Assembly (NCBI GenBank): GCA_015680685.1
Contig: MNCI01023302.1
Span: 1,571,589-1,635,588, forward strand
DNA length: 64,000 nucleotides
Source of the DNA: Gnetum montanum
Lineage: Eukaryota > Streptophyta > Gnetopsida > Gnetales > Gnetaceae
Direction of reading: 5' to 3'
Part shown: piece by piece, positions 32,746-44,929 of the stretch
Layout: every line of letters begins with the position of its first letter
Position numbering within the stretch: the stretch's first letter is position 1
The notes under the pieces: generated by a model
What the model was told of the DNA's origin: nothing
The model's database searches: none
What the model saw: the letters and a program-made list of their open reading frames with translations, nothing else
Program-made: the position numbers and the translations under genes

Positions 32746-33690
32746 ACCATTTAGAAATGAAAACATGACAATGATACTACAAGATGAACATCTAGTAATT
32801 TATGAATTCAAGAAGCTAAATTTGACAGAGCAATTGGGACCAATACATGAAAAAGAGATGTTGGTCATTATGCATTGCCTTTGCACTTGGTGATACTATC
32901 TCCTAGATGGTCCAATGCTAGTTAAAATAAATAATGAATAATAATACCACAAGCTACCTTATTATAAAAGTTAAGTTGAAACCAAAGTAGACTAGATGGC
33001 TGCATATGCTCCAAGAATTTAACCTTTAGTTTATCTATTGACTTGGAAGAAAGAATGTGGTTACTATTTCACTAAGTCAAAAACCTTATGTGTCTTCAAT
33101 GGAATTTTTTGGAATATCTAATAATTCTTGAGTAGTACCTAACCATTACCTCCAAGAGAAAATTTGAAAAGGATTATATGATGATCAACATACCCAAGTG
33201 TTGTCGGCACTAGTTTGAGGTGGTTCAAGTTCAAACTTCAATGAGAGATGATTTGTTAATATTCAAATAGAAGACAATCTACGATCTTAATTAGGATATT
33301 TTGCATTCAAAAATTATTGATAAATGTCATCTAGACCATAAGAAAATAGTAGCTTTGGTGGAAAGGAACTTCTATTAGCTAATTTTATGAGAAGCTATTT
33401 GGTGTGCTAGCGAGATAAAAGTTCAAATGATAAACTAAAGGGCTTACTCTACCCCTTGGAAATTCCAAAACTTTTGTGGGTAACTATTTCAATGAATTTA
33501 ATCATTAGACTCCCCATAGTACAAAGATTTTCTAGCATCCTTCTAGTTGTGAATAAATTTTCAAAGTGTGTCATTTTCATTATGTGTCCAACTCCTTGCA
33601 TAGTGTGTATTTATAGGCTTAGATTTATCAAATTTAAATTAGGGTTGCTAAAATCAAACTCAAACTTAACTGTAACTTGTCACTAAGTTT
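32746..33690 (+). pseudogene. Chromovirus RNase H and integrase N-terminal half, broken
   Basis: Continuation of the pol at 25.2-26.0 kb. RNase H landmarks are near 32,770-32,920: VIYEFKKLN, EKEMLVIMHCL and WxYYLLDGP (matching VAYESRKLN, EKEMLAIVHAL and WRHYLLG). TRWLHMLQEFN and GRKNVV (matching the ARWxEFLxEFD / GKxNVVADALSR boundary) follow near 32,990-33,060. Integrase pieces follow: the zinc-binding spacer, then KLKGLLYPLEIPKLLWVTISMNLIIRLP and VVNKFSKCVIFI. In the canonical text (W..SMDFI.GLP) the first catalytic Asp lies in SMDF, and here it is Asn. The reading stops near 33,610-33,690, where a tandem array begins. Confidence 0.75.
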
Positions 33691-35340
33691 GAAAATAGTA
33701 ATTCTAGTTTTCGATCTTAATGAGCACAGCTTATCGAGGTGGCACTAATGTAGTGTCAACATCATCAATACTTAGTCAAATTTTTATGAATTTTCCAAAG
33801 CACTAAAAATGAATTTTTGGAGCTTTGTTTGGCCTCCAAACTAACACTAAAAGATGTCAAGAAAGCTAGGAGACAAAGAAATGATGTAGGACGATGTGCT
33901 TGGTTATGTTGACAAATGTTAGTAATGTTGAAAATGTTAATGCTGATGTAGAGTTAGTGTCAATCATACTTAGCAAAAATTTTAAGATTTTTCCAAAGTC
34001 ACCATTTTGAATTGTCGAGGCCTTCTTTTTCCTCTAAACTAATGTTGAAATCTACTAAAATTATGTTAAGAGGTTTGCAAGGCTAAGAGGAGATATTAGA
34101 TCCCAAGATTAAATATTGGTGATGGATGGTATTGAATTCAAAGGTGTTGATGCTGATGCTAATATAACATTAGTATTGGCATGATACTTATAGAATTTTT
34201 TGAAACTATTTCAAGTTTTACTACATAACTTCCAAGATGCTAGAAATGCCATTAAAATGAGTCAAGATGATGTCAAGGTAATGCCAAGGTATGTAAGAAA
34301 TTTTGGAATGGGGAAAAATGTCGATTGTAGAGGTTAATAATGTCATATTACAAATTCTAAGAAGTGCCAGCCTTACACTTAGTGAAATTTTAGACTACTT
34401 TACGTACGTTAGATTTTGGAGTTCTTAGGGATCTCGCTTGAGTCCTTGACTGTCATTAAAGGCCATTGAGGCTAAGAAGAGGGATCTTGAAAGTTTGTTG
34501 ATGCTAGCTAATGTTGTTGATCGGGGTCTCATTAATCCTAAGACTGATGCAACATCAGCGTCAACCCCCAAAGTTAGAAAAATGTTCATAATTTCTCTAG
34601 TCAAATATTCCAACTCTAGAAATGTCAAAACTGATCTCGAATGAGTAAAAATTGCAATTTTGAAGCATCAAGAAGCTTGGAAACTTGTGAAGTGTTTTAA
34701 ACTTGGTATATGACATAAGTTGGAGGTTCTTAGATGAGTTCTGACCTTACTAGTATCTCATACTTAGTCAACAATGTCAATTTTTCCATGTCTCAAAAAG
34801 CTTACAAAAAAGTATCAATTTTAAAAGCCTAGAGTGCCGAAACTACTACCAATGAGTTTTCATGGCCCTTAGAAGTCATTAAACATATCAAAATGTAGTT
34901 TTGGTGAGATTCAAGGGGTCTTGGCAATGATTATCCTAGCATTGATGCTAATTTTGTGTCAACATTAGCATGACACTTATAAAAATTTTGAATTTTTCAA
35001 AAAAAATTCAAAGTTCTTGAAATTGATGGTGAAAAGTTGGGATATGATCCAAAATGATCCCCAAAGGCCAAAACTATGTCTTAAAAATTTTTTTTAGGGA
35101 ATTTTATGTTGTGGTGTCAAACAAAGATTAATTCGAAATCTATGTCACATCTAATAATTAGAAAAATTTTGATTTGCCAATTTTGAGTCCTATGATGCTA
35201 CAGGAGCCTAGGATGTACCATTTGGAATCTCACATGATGAGGAATCCATGCTAGCTCCAAGTATCAGTCTTAACACTATGGAACAATGTTGAGATCACAC
35301 TTAGTTTCAATTTCCATTGAATCAAAAAAGTGGGTATAAC
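33691..35340. repeat. Tandem array, ~195-bp period, inside the integrase
   Basis: A block of the form (GTGTCAACATTAGCAT)GACACTTAGYAAAATTTT recurs near 33,770, 33,968, 34,186, 34,377, 34,570, 34,762, 34,975, 35,155 and 35,299, spaced 198, 218, 191, 193, 192, 213, 180 and 144 bp. Several copies are preceded by GATGCTGATGCTAAT-like text, giving an inverted GCTAAT...ATTAGCAT arrangement. The repeat separates the two halves of the chromovirus integrase. It is unrelated in sequence to the array at 2.9-12.4 kb but has nearly the same period. Confidence 0.7.
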
Positions 35341-35685
35341 ATGTTTCTATTAAACATTATGTCAAATAAGAATTTTCATTTCATGAGAGAATTTTGGTGG
35401 AGATTATTTTAGATTATGAGCATCAAATTGAGGATGTCTTCAAGTTATCATCCTTAGATATATGGCTAGATAAAGAGGGTAAATTAAGTTTAAAAGAATA
35501 CTTATGACATTTCATTTAGTTTAAATAGAGTAACTAGGTGACATTGTTAGATGTGACATAATTTTGTTATAACATTCAAAAATCTTCAACCACAAGATTT
35601 TCTCTAGTTGACTTGGCCTTAGGAAGATAAACAACAATGCCTCAACTATTAAAAACCTCATCTCAAGATCAAAATCCTTCAGCAA
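35341..35685. other. Transition between the array and the integrase C-terminus
   Basis: No motif is assigned. The sequence near 35,640 already resembles the variable linker before the C-terminal integrase segment. Confidence 0.35.
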
Positions 35686-36010
35686 ATAAGTTTATGGAAT
35701 CATGGGTTAATAGAATTTAAGTTGTGATGTTGTACCTTATCGAAAAGTATGCTAATAAAAAGTATAGACTATTAGAATTTAATATGGGTAAATTGGCTTT
35801 ATTAAGGATGGACTATGTGGAATAAATGAAGCCTAAGAAAGATATCAGTCAAAATTTTTTGAGGTGTTATGATGGTCCTTTCAAAGTTCTTACTTAAATG
35901 AACTTGGTTGCTTACAAATTTTAGTTACCCTTTTATTTGGAAAAGTTACATCCAATGTTCCATGTTTTGATGCTAAAAAGTTCATTCTTGGAGATGTTGA
36001 TGTAGAGATG
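35686..36010 (+). pseudogene. Chromovirus integrase C-terminal part, broken
   Basis: Plus-strand text EKYANKKYR...EFNMGKLALL, then RCYDGPFKVLT, NLVAYKF*LPFYLEKLHPMFHVLMLKS matches, in order, the KRYADxKRRxxEFxxGDxVLL, KYDGPFxV and NVAYxLxLPxxLKIHPVFHVSxLKP signature that ends plant chromovirus integrases. The text after 36,010 may contain a chromodomain remnant (around 36,150-36,200), but I could not place its aromatic cage residues. Confidence 0.75.
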
Positions 36011-38399
36011 TTAAATCCTTAAGGACCTCCAAATATTAAGGTAATTAAGGAATGATAGATGAAATCCATCAATAATTTCCGTAAAACTTGGTGTAGCTCT
36101 TCAATGGAAAACACTTGGGAGGATTTACATTCTCTTAGACATAAGAAAAGTTTGATTGTACAATTTTGTATTAAGAATCATGTCGATATACTTTTGTGGA
36201 TCTTGGAAGGTGACAAATCAAGTGTTGTCACTTCACAAAGGGAATCATAGTATTTGAAGTTGAAGATAGAAAAAAAAACAATATGAAGTTGAAGATATAA
36301 AAAAATCATTTTAATTTCAATGATAAGAATGATAAAATGAAATTAAAGAATCTAGCGAAGATAGGATCTCTTATGTATATTTTTACTGTTATTAGAGAAA
36401 GTGTTGATCAGCTCAAATAGATTGCTGATAAGGCAAATTTTTTCTTGTCTAATAAGAATACTATTAACTATAAAACTAGTATCAACAAGAAGATTATAGA
36501 TGGTCATAAAGATTCTCAACATAATATTAACAACAAGAAATGAGGTGAAAATCTTCTAGAAGATGTAATACCATTTTTTGGTGAATCTTGCTTTGATACA
36601 AATATTGGTATTAAGCCATGGCACTCTATCTTGAATCCTTTTGTTATTTTATGTTTAAGCATAGATGTTAAAAAGTGATGTAAATGTTGTTAGAATTGGA
36701 ACCTTCCTTCCTACTAATAATTAATTTTATTCACCTATTTTATCAAAATATTAATTGTAAGGTTGTACATGTAAGTAAACAGTCCTAAAATTTGAAATTT
36801 TTTTCTTTCTATATATATTTTTTATGTTGTCTACTTAGTGTTAAGCATGTGATGTACTTTAATTTTTTTTCCTCATTATTAATGTTTTTTTCTTTTTTTT
36901 TGGATTTGACACCTTTCAATCATAATATTTGAAAGTCATAACGTTGATTGTAAATTGTTAAAAAACATGAAAATGTGTACTAGGCTAAAAGAGATAAGTG
37001 GATTTGAGGACAAACCACTTTTAAGGGGTCAAGAACTTACATGTTCCTTCGACTATGAATTTTTGGATGATACCATGTCCAAGCTAAAGTTCAAAAGATC
37101 CTTGCTCATGCTAATGCTAGGCTTCCACTATGTATCATAAACAAGTTTCTTAATATACATGGCAGCCTCCCCTTAGACACAAAGAATCAATTTTACACTC
37201 TTGTATCAATATAAGAGGTAAAAAGCCACTCATGTTTTTTTGAAGTGAGTAGATTTCACTCTAGGTAGAAAGGTTAGTACAATTTGCATGAAAAAGGGAA
37301 AATCATTTCTTCCTTAACTTGGATTGTATAAACATTTTTAAGCCTCTATTAGATGTCAAGTTGAGTTCAACACTTCTACTTTATGGTTGAATAATCCTAG
37401 TCATTGAACCTTCTTGGCTACAGATGTTGGATGGGCTTTTAGTTATTCAATTCCTTTGATATCCATTTTGCCCTCCATGTTTGAAATGTATGTGAACAAT
37501 GACTTAACCTCCAAGGATATCACTTCTTTCAGGTAGGAGAGTATAAGAAAGTATGCCTTGTTAGTAGTTTAAAGGTTGCTTCCCTCTAAAATGGGGACCA
37601 AAATATTATAGAGATCCATTTAGGTTCAATGTTAACTTAACCATTATCTTTTTCCCTTTAGAACTACATAGCTTTAATTCTTTGAGAACTACATCACAAG
37701 GATATGTAGGTAACCTAGTCTTTAGCTTTATGTACAAGCAACTCCCCTACTTTTTAGAGAATGGGGTTAGGGCTAGATGCATGTAGTTTAGGGATGCATC
37801 CTAGCTATCTTGAGGTGGATTTGCATGTGCATATATTTGTGCTTATGTGGTTTATGTATATCTCATGGTCCCACCACTTATATGGTTATCTTTGGCATAC
37901 TCATATGCTTTTAATCATGATCTAATAAGTGCCATGTATTCATGATGTGCTTGCAGGGTCTATAGCAATTGAAGCATAGTTCATCTTGAGTTCAACCTAC
38001 AATTCTGGTTTATTTGGGACTCAAGGGTGATGCCATGCAATGTTCTAAAGGGCAATGTCATAACACATTACATACGTATTATACTTGTTGAGCAATTTGT
38101 AATCATAACCTAAATGTATACAGTATAATTTGGGATTGTTGTCTTGATGGATCAAATAGCACTCTCCATGGTTTAGTGATCATGGAACCTAAAAGTGTAT
38201 TTAGCAACTTAGGCTTTTACCCTAACCATACAAACATGTTAGATTCTTTATGAAAAACTCCTTCCATAATTTAAAACTTGTATTTTTTAAAAAGCAATTA
38301 CCTTAATCAAAATATAACGAGTAGAAGGAAGAGAATAATCATAAATTTATAAGCTGTATATGTAGTCTCCGTAGACTAGCCAAATGCAACAAGCCAACA
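36011..38399. other. AT-rich retroelement-derived DNA, no gene
   Basis: Includes a Lys/Asn-rich frame near 36,300-36,640 that may be low-complexity coding debris. At about 37,655-37,730 there is an LTR-like block: GAACTACATAGCTTTAATTC, then a GAGAACTACATCAC hairpin, then GGATATGTAGGTAACC. It resembles the GAACTACATGG...ATATGTAGGCAGCC block of the LARD-like LTRs. An old Gypsy LTR is likely, but its limits are not resolved. Confidence 0.4.
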
Positions 38400-39000
38400 C
38401 TATGGTTAAACTTGGTACCCCTTGTATTAATGTAAGATCTCCTGCATTATCAAGGCGATGATAACCATCTCTATAAATTATTAGAGAAATAATTGAATTG
38501 AATGTCCAAACAATGGGGATCTTTGTATGGAGATGTCCGAAGCTAAAATATCTTAAATATCAGTTCCATTATTTAGTTAGTTACTAAGAGAAGAGGGATT
38601 TTTTTGTTAAATATTCTAGACTGTACGCATATACAGTATACAACATTATAAATCGGCTGTATAGCTGTGATTTATAGCGGTTTGGCGATCCCGGTTGTCA
38701 TAGGGTTCGCCCATTCCGTCTATAGATTTTTATAAATAGGCAATCGAGTGTCTCTCGTTCTATTTGCGTAAAAGTTGGTAGATTATCCTCTCTTTGAATG
38801 AACGAAATAAGAACAAGGATAAAAAAAATATTGAGTATTTGTCCAATTTTTTTTTTCTTAATCTTTTTGCAATGATTTAGTTTTTAAAGAAATTATATCT
38901 CTTCTTTCGACCAATTAGGGTGGATGGGAAACCAGTTCAAATCACACAAGAAGAACTTGCAAATACTACATAAACACATACGGACTAAACAGCAATATAG
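38400..39000 (+). repeat. Possible solo LTR flanking the bHLH gene
   Basis: Contains a promoter-like TATAAATAGGC at about 38,732-38,742, then a TCGAGTGTCTCTCGTTC stem and T-rich sequence, an arrangement typical of the R/U5 part of plant Copia LTRs. It contains internal inverted words (ACTGTACGCATATACAGTAT). No matching second LTR is present in this window and no target duplication was established. Confidence 0.35.
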
Positions 39001-39576
39001 ATATATATATCTCTAGATATCTCTAGCAAACAATTGAATTATTTAAAATTATAGTGCAGAACATCTGTAGAAGAAAATATGATGATGTATGATTTCGTGA
39101 AATAGTGACTGGCAGTAGCAGTAGCAGTAGTGTCAGCTTTAGCCCCTACCAAAAATGCAAGGTTCTGGAACACATTTTCAGGGCCATTCCATCTCCATGT
39201 GAGGAATTCATGCAGCCTTTGACTGAGATAATATTCCCCAAATGGAGATAGAATCCTGAGTAGTATCAGGTTATGTCACTGTCAGCTTTGCAATTGCAAG
39301 AAGTAGTAGCATAGTGTACTAGTAGTGCAACTGCATGCCCTGCACAATGCAAAGCTGCAAATAGCAGTTAATCATGCATGCTGTTCGACTCTGATCTGAT
39401 CCATGTGTCCGAATACTTTTTTTCATGTTCTGGGTAATACCAGACCAAATTGCTAGACAGAAGGAATGAGAATTTAAAGTGAACAAGAGAAAAAAAAAAG
39501 AAGAAGAAGACTGAAAGCATATGTCTGCGTCTGTTCCCTGCTTTTTTTCGTTTTTGCTTTCTTCCTTTTTCGGCTT

Positions 39577-42500
39577 TCATGATAGGAAATTGAAACTGTA
39601 GCCGAGAGATGGACTCCAGTAGTCAGTAGCACAGGGATCTGCAACAGCAACAGCAGCGGCGATATTTGCAGTGCAGGAAACAGGCATTAAACATAATCCT
39701 CTGCTTCTCAGATCTTGTCTCGGCTTGTCACTTTCTTTGTTCTCCTGCAAGATTTATTGACCAACAGATGGATTTCCATTAGCCTTCTTTTTTCTTTTCT
39801 TTTCCCGATCGATGTAAAGATGATTTTAACCATTCATGCAGGCTTGAAAGTTGAAACTTTGGATTGGGTTTCTGTAAAACTGTAAAGTAGGGTGGAACAA
39901 TTGCTTATTGACTTTGAGGGTTGAAAGTTCAGACATGCAGTTTGGTACAAGCAATGTATTTTTCGGCAGGCTTTTTGGTTTCACTGAAATTCTAAAAGTG
40001 AGAGAAATCATTGCAGCTTGACCTTGAAAGTTTAATCCATAAATCTAAGTTCTTAAACCAGAGACTTTACTTTGATGATGATAAGCCATTGGTTTTGGGC
40101 CTGTTTGGATTGAAGGGATATGAATGCTAAACCTAAACTTTTGCAGTTTATCAGCAAGATATGGACAGCCATGAGCCTGATTCCTTTGCGTGTTTGAATT
40201 GATGAGAAAAATTAGTAAATTACTATTTGCAGTTGGAGAGTTGAAGTTTGAATTTACCTCTTGTTGCTGTTGCTGCTGGTGGGCTGCTATTGCTGAACCT
40301 CCTGCCTTGTGGATACATGGCGTGCTCAGAACCTGTAATTCGTTCAAGCAACCACAGCCATTCAAATAAATATACAAACGTATGGAGACAAGACCAGAAA
40401 GGTAAAGCAGACATTCGAAATTTTCTAATGATTTTTCCAAATAATTAACAGCCAAATTGACAAAAACTGGAAAAAGTAAAGTTCGCATTTGGTTTTGCAA
40501 CGATTTTTAGCTAATAAATTAGCAACCATGTTGACAAACCCGGAAAGCTTTTTGATTTTAAAAAGAATTTGTTGAGCGGGATTGACGGATGTGGATACCT
40601 GCAGTTGCTCGTGCAGGTATTTTATGTAGCCGATGGCCTCTAGCAAAACCGAGGCGGTGTCTGTCTGCGTGCGTGGGAAAAAGTGCTTTAGTACATTAAA
40701 CAGTGCTGTAACTCTGCCTTCAAAAAATAGTAATATTAATTGTACAATGAAAATGATAGTGGTCTAACTAATACCGCTTTCTCAACCAGAAAAGAGAATT
40801 CAGATCACTTGATGCAAATTTAATAAAACCAATTTGCTGCATGCTTAAGCAAGAATAATTTTCTGTTGCCGATTGAAATTAAAATTAAACCTTTCCGAAG
40901 GGGGAGACCAACTGTTGCAGAGCCGTGATTCTATCTCCAAGCTTCTCTTTTCTGACCTTGAAAGCTGCAGGTGCAGGTGCTATGGCTTCCAAACGAGGCC
41001 TCTTCAACAATGGCTCTGAAGATGAAGAACATGTCTCATTTGGGTTCTTCTTTGGCTCTTTCTGCGTTGCTGCTGCTGCTTCTGCATCCTGCAGAAAGGA
41101 AGAAAATTTGATTTGTGTCTGCTCTAGCACAGAATAAAAGCATGCAACGCCTTTAAAGCGTAACATCTTGGCGTAAGTACATAAAAAAGATTAGCAACCA
41201 ACCGCATCGCTGGAAACTATAAAGGAGCGAAGAAAACAGAGAAAACCAAAACTTACCATGATCAGATTTCTGCTGCTGTTGGCGCTGTTTTGGTTGATGC
41301 TATTGATGTTATTCATGTTCCTTGCTTGCTGCAGAAATTGCTGCAGATGGCTCTTCTGGTTGTGGCTGGGTTGTGGGTTGCTGTTTTCTGCTGCTGCTGC
41401 CAGGAGGCTTGGATTGCCTGGATGATTCATGGGCTGTGATGACACTGAAACACTGAAACTTGGAGGAGAGATGAAGCTATTGTCTCTGTAACACCATGGC
41501 TTCTGCTTTTCCTCAGCTAATATGTCATTCACTGTGAAACTGTCCATGAAAGACGGCATTGTTGGGGGAAACTCCTGCTTGAATTCCTGCTGCTGCTTCA
41601 TGCTGCACATGTCTGGGCCTGTGAAACTAGTTTGCTGAGATCCCAGAGGAGGAGCCATGAACGAGGAAGAATCAGCTTCAATGTGAATGAGATCTGCTGC
41701 TGCTGTTGTGGGAGTAGTCTCCTGGTTTTCCCCATGAAAGAGGCTGCTCATGCTCCTCTGAGATGGCTCCTGCTTGATCTCCTGGGAGAATACTGAGGAG
41801 GAGGAGGAGGATCCAGAATTCTGCATGGAATAGAGGAATTTCAGGCTTTCCATTGGGTTCCTCAGATCAGGTTCCGTGCCTCTATTCCTGCCAAGCAGTA
41901 CACAACAACCTGATGACGATGGTTCTGACGTTTTCGCTTATTTTAAAACCCAGAATTCATGCAGTCTTTAAAACCAAAGCAGTCTAACTACACTGGCTAT
42001 AAAACAAAACATTCGGTAAAACAATAATGGCTCAAGAAAACTTGTGATGATGATTATCAAAGGCCTTTCAAGGATTGTATCCTACCCACTATCATCTTAA
42101 AAACTGCTTTTCCATCTGAATGTTTCACACCAGATGATTTGCAGCGTTGTAAGACCACAGGCTAAAAACAATACCAATGTATATATTACATATGCTTCAA
42201 CATTAACCTAAGCTGAGGCACAAACCAAAAGACTTGCACCCTTGCAAAGTTCTAATAATCATTATTGTAGCACCACAGCTGTTTGTATTTCCAAAGCATG
42301 AAACGGAAAAGGGGACTTAATATTTAAAGCAATAATCATGAATCTACCAGTAAAATGTCCAAGAGTGAAGATTGAATCCCAGGAAAGTAGGACACCAAAC
42401 CAAAGACTAAAACACAACATCATTCACTACAGCTTCAGAATAACTAACTGTTCTCTGCAAGTACAATTAAATAGGTTCATCTATGGAGACCTGAAACAAA

Positions 42501-42831
42501 ATCCTGGTTTGAACTTTAAACTTTGAACATTGCTTACATTCTATTGCTTTGAATCAGAAACCACAGAAACTTACAGAAAATGCTGTTGGGTGCAGTGGGG
42601 CAGTGAAAACCCATCCATGTTGAGAGAATCCAAGCAGGAAACTGCAGCAACCGCATCAGAGGAGGATGAATTCAGATTAGCCATATCCTGTGCCTCCCAT
42701 GCCAGGCCCAAAATCCCCTGAAAATCCATGACAGGATTCTGGGTCTGTGCTTGTGCTTCCATCATAGGATTACTCCACATTGAGGCAGCTGCACAGGAAA
42801 CCCAGAAACTATCGCTGGATACTCCTGCCAT
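39577..42831 (-). CDS. Plant bHLH transcription factor, bHLH112/bHLH123/bHLH68-type
   Basis: Six coding exons join in frame with GT-AG introns: 42,831-42,575, 41,887-41,257, 41,088-40,891, 40,664-40,599, 40,332-40,258 and 39,744-39,577. Together they give 1,395 bp and 464 residues. The N-terminus ([13 protein letters not shown]) and exon 2 are Ser/Gln/Asn-rich, a likely activation region. KRPRLE (about 325-330) may be a nuclear signal. The DNA-binding/dimerisation domain (about 337-386) contains [24 protein letters not shown], then [21 protein letters not shown] Gln run follows, then the subfamily C-terminal signature [15 protein letters not shown] (about 420-434) and DYWSP (about 450). The basic region lacks the classical His-Glu-Arg E-box contacts, as is usual in this subfamily. 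Relatives act as nuclear regulators in stress and development. The exact orthologue is not resolved. Exon boundaries were inferred by eye but agree in phase throughout. Confidence 0.93.
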
Positions 42832-43125
42832 GAGCGTTCTTCTTCTCTCTCTTTCCTAATTTCTAGGCCTGGTTTTTGAAGGATTTTTAACCCAACACTG
42901 TGCGGCTGCTCCTGCTCCTGCTTTGTGTGCACAAATAATTCAGGAGCGTGGATGAATCATGAAAATCCGTAATCTTGGTAAACAGATCGGGCTGCTTTGG
43001 TTGGCTTTCTGGGCTTCTTGCCAGCAGCAGTATTCCTTCTCTCTCAAGGCTGGGCTCTCTGTAATCATGAAAAGGCTCACAGTGTTATCTCAAAGCTAAG
43101 AACATTCTCATAGCCTCCTCCTGCT

Positions 43126-43132
43126 TTTTATA
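43126..43132 (-). promoter_or_regulatory. Probable TATA box of the bHLH gene
   Basis: TATAAAA on the minus strand, about 295 bp upstream of the ATG. This would place transcription start near 43,100 and give a 5' UTR of about 270 bp if unspliced. The adjacent 43,240-43,290 stretch has CTACGTACGCGG and GCGCGTTGAG words (ACGT core) and a light GC rise. Confidence 0.6.
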
Positions 43133-43139
43133 ATGGCAG

Positions 43140-44600
43140 AATTCAACTGCAAGCAACATCTGATTTGTCTGTCTTACACTGTTTTTTTTGGCCTTTCTCG
43201 ATCTTTCTTGGTTTGCCGAAGAAAGAGCGGTGGTAACTACGTACGCGGAGTAGAGCGCGTTGAGATTTTGATTTTATAGGGACTTGAGCTGACTTGGGCG
43301 TGAGGTCACCCCCAATGGGAAGAGGAATGTATTTGGTGGGTGGAAAATTTCATGTGTGACTTCGGGGTCAATGCCTTTGGGTCATCCCTCCATGAATAGA
43401 GCCATGAATTCTTCATCATCATGTGCAACATACAGAGTCAGGCCATTTCATTGAAGGGAATCCGTCCCATTTCATGGCTTTCACCGCAAGGTTCTCAAAG
43501 AGACAGCTATCTGATTTACCAAACATAAATGGAACCTTTGGCCTTGCCATTTGATTTGGAGTCTTGCCACTTGATTTGGAAGCCAAACTTATTGTTGGGA
43601 GGAAGAAGGTAATTTGTCTAAATTCATGCATCTTGTTAAGAAATAGTCAATGAGATTAGTTTAATTTGTCAAGTAAGGGGTAACTAAGTTTTTGACTCTG
43701 TAGTTTAAGGCTAGTCAAGGTTTTGGTTTTAACAATCCAATGAAATGATATAGGGTTTGGACTAGGGTTTCTTTAAACTTGAAGGTAACCATTGGGGTAC
43801 AAGATGTACAAGTCTATGCTTTGGGGTGTACTTTTAGTCAAGTTGTTTTAGTTCTCCATAATATGAACTAACAAGTTCTATGTGGCATAAATTTTTTAAT
43901 CTTAATGAGCTTGCATTGTCTTTGATTTTGAAGTAGTGATGTAAGTTTGAATCTAACAATTACACATGTAATATTTGTGTTGGATGGATTTGGATGGATG
44001 GACAAATCAACTTATGAAATTTAATATTTAATGAGTTTCATGTGTTTAATTTCATGATACTGGCCTAGGGAATTGTTGTAACTAAAATGTTAACTATAAG
44101 TAATCTTAAAGTATGCAACCAATGTGATACTTCGGTAGAATGTAGGTAATAACATAATGGTGCTTCAAGCACAACCATATCTCACAACCTATAAGCATAA
44201 CTCAAACTTGCAACTTTTTATATACAATGCACTTGAATTACTACTCTAGCTATGCTGCCATTGGCTAGTTCATGATATTAGTCATTTAAATTTCCTTTGC
44301 TTTATGGCTTATATCACAATATCAACAATTTGTATATATATATTTTCATTAAGAACAAATATGTAACAATCATAAAAATTTTTACATTGATCTTCATGTT
44401 GTTAAGTATAAGCGTCTTAGAACTTTCATTCATCACATTTCAATAACATTTGTTCTCTCTCATTTAAGCCCTAATTACAATTCCCATGTCTCTAATTACT
44501 TTATAGAGAATAATGAAGATGAAAACTAACTCTTAGTGCATTTTAAGTTACCAAGATCAATCTATTATTTATAGCTTACTATTCTTTTACTCTCAACTTC
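43140..44600. other. Upstream region of the bHLH gene, no coding signal
   Basis: Moderately AT-rich, without LTR or coding remnants that I recognise. It appears to be single-copy flanking DNA. The open frame at 43,419-43,631 has no family features. Confidence 0.45.
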
Positions 44601-44607
44601 TGCAAAG

Positions 44608-44810
44608 TTTTTTTTTACCCCATTCCTACCGCGAAAAACCAGTCACTTCCTAGAGGGCTCTTCAAAGGTACACTAATCATCCAAGAGACATAATCTCTCA
44701 GAGATAACAATGGCCATATGTTTTCCTAAAACACACATCATGCCAAACTTTTGGACTTGAACTCTTGGATTTTACAATCCAAGCAACGAACCGTTCCACC
44801 AATCACACAA
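44608..44810 (-). mobile_element. Probable tRNA-derived SINE
   Basis: On the minus strand, TGGTGGAACGG (44,801-44,791) fits the RNA polymerase III A-box consensus TRGYNNARNNG. Twenty-eight bases later, GTTCAAGTC (44,762-44,754) fits the B-box GWTCRANNC. A TTGGAT...ATCCAA hairpin lies between them, as in a tRNA anticodon arm. About 135 bp further on, the sequence ends in an A tract (poly-T 44,608-44,616 on the plus strand). This promoter, body and A-tail layout and a length of about 200 bp are typical of plant SINEs. No clear target duplication was found, so a chance match or a tRNA pseudogene remains possible. Confidence 0.5.
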
Positions 44811-44929
44811 ACACAAACCACCAAGGATTCCATTCCAATCCCCCTTTCAAACCCCTAAAAATGAATGAATGTGACTTCCAGTGCCATGTCATACCATAGC
44901 ATAGATGACCATGTGGACGGAAGAAGAAG

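Noticed and set aside
38132-38210. LTR-like phrase near 38,150 resembling the LARD LTR (CACTCTCCATGG...CATGGAACC)
   Set aside because: Only short similarity to the LARD LTR, with no termini or target duplication. Left as unresolved repeat DNA.
40045-40500. 151-residue minus-strand open frame
   Set aside because: It covers coding exon 5 of the bHLH gene but reads through both flanking introns. Splice sites and the subfamily C-terminus in the last exon show the true structure.
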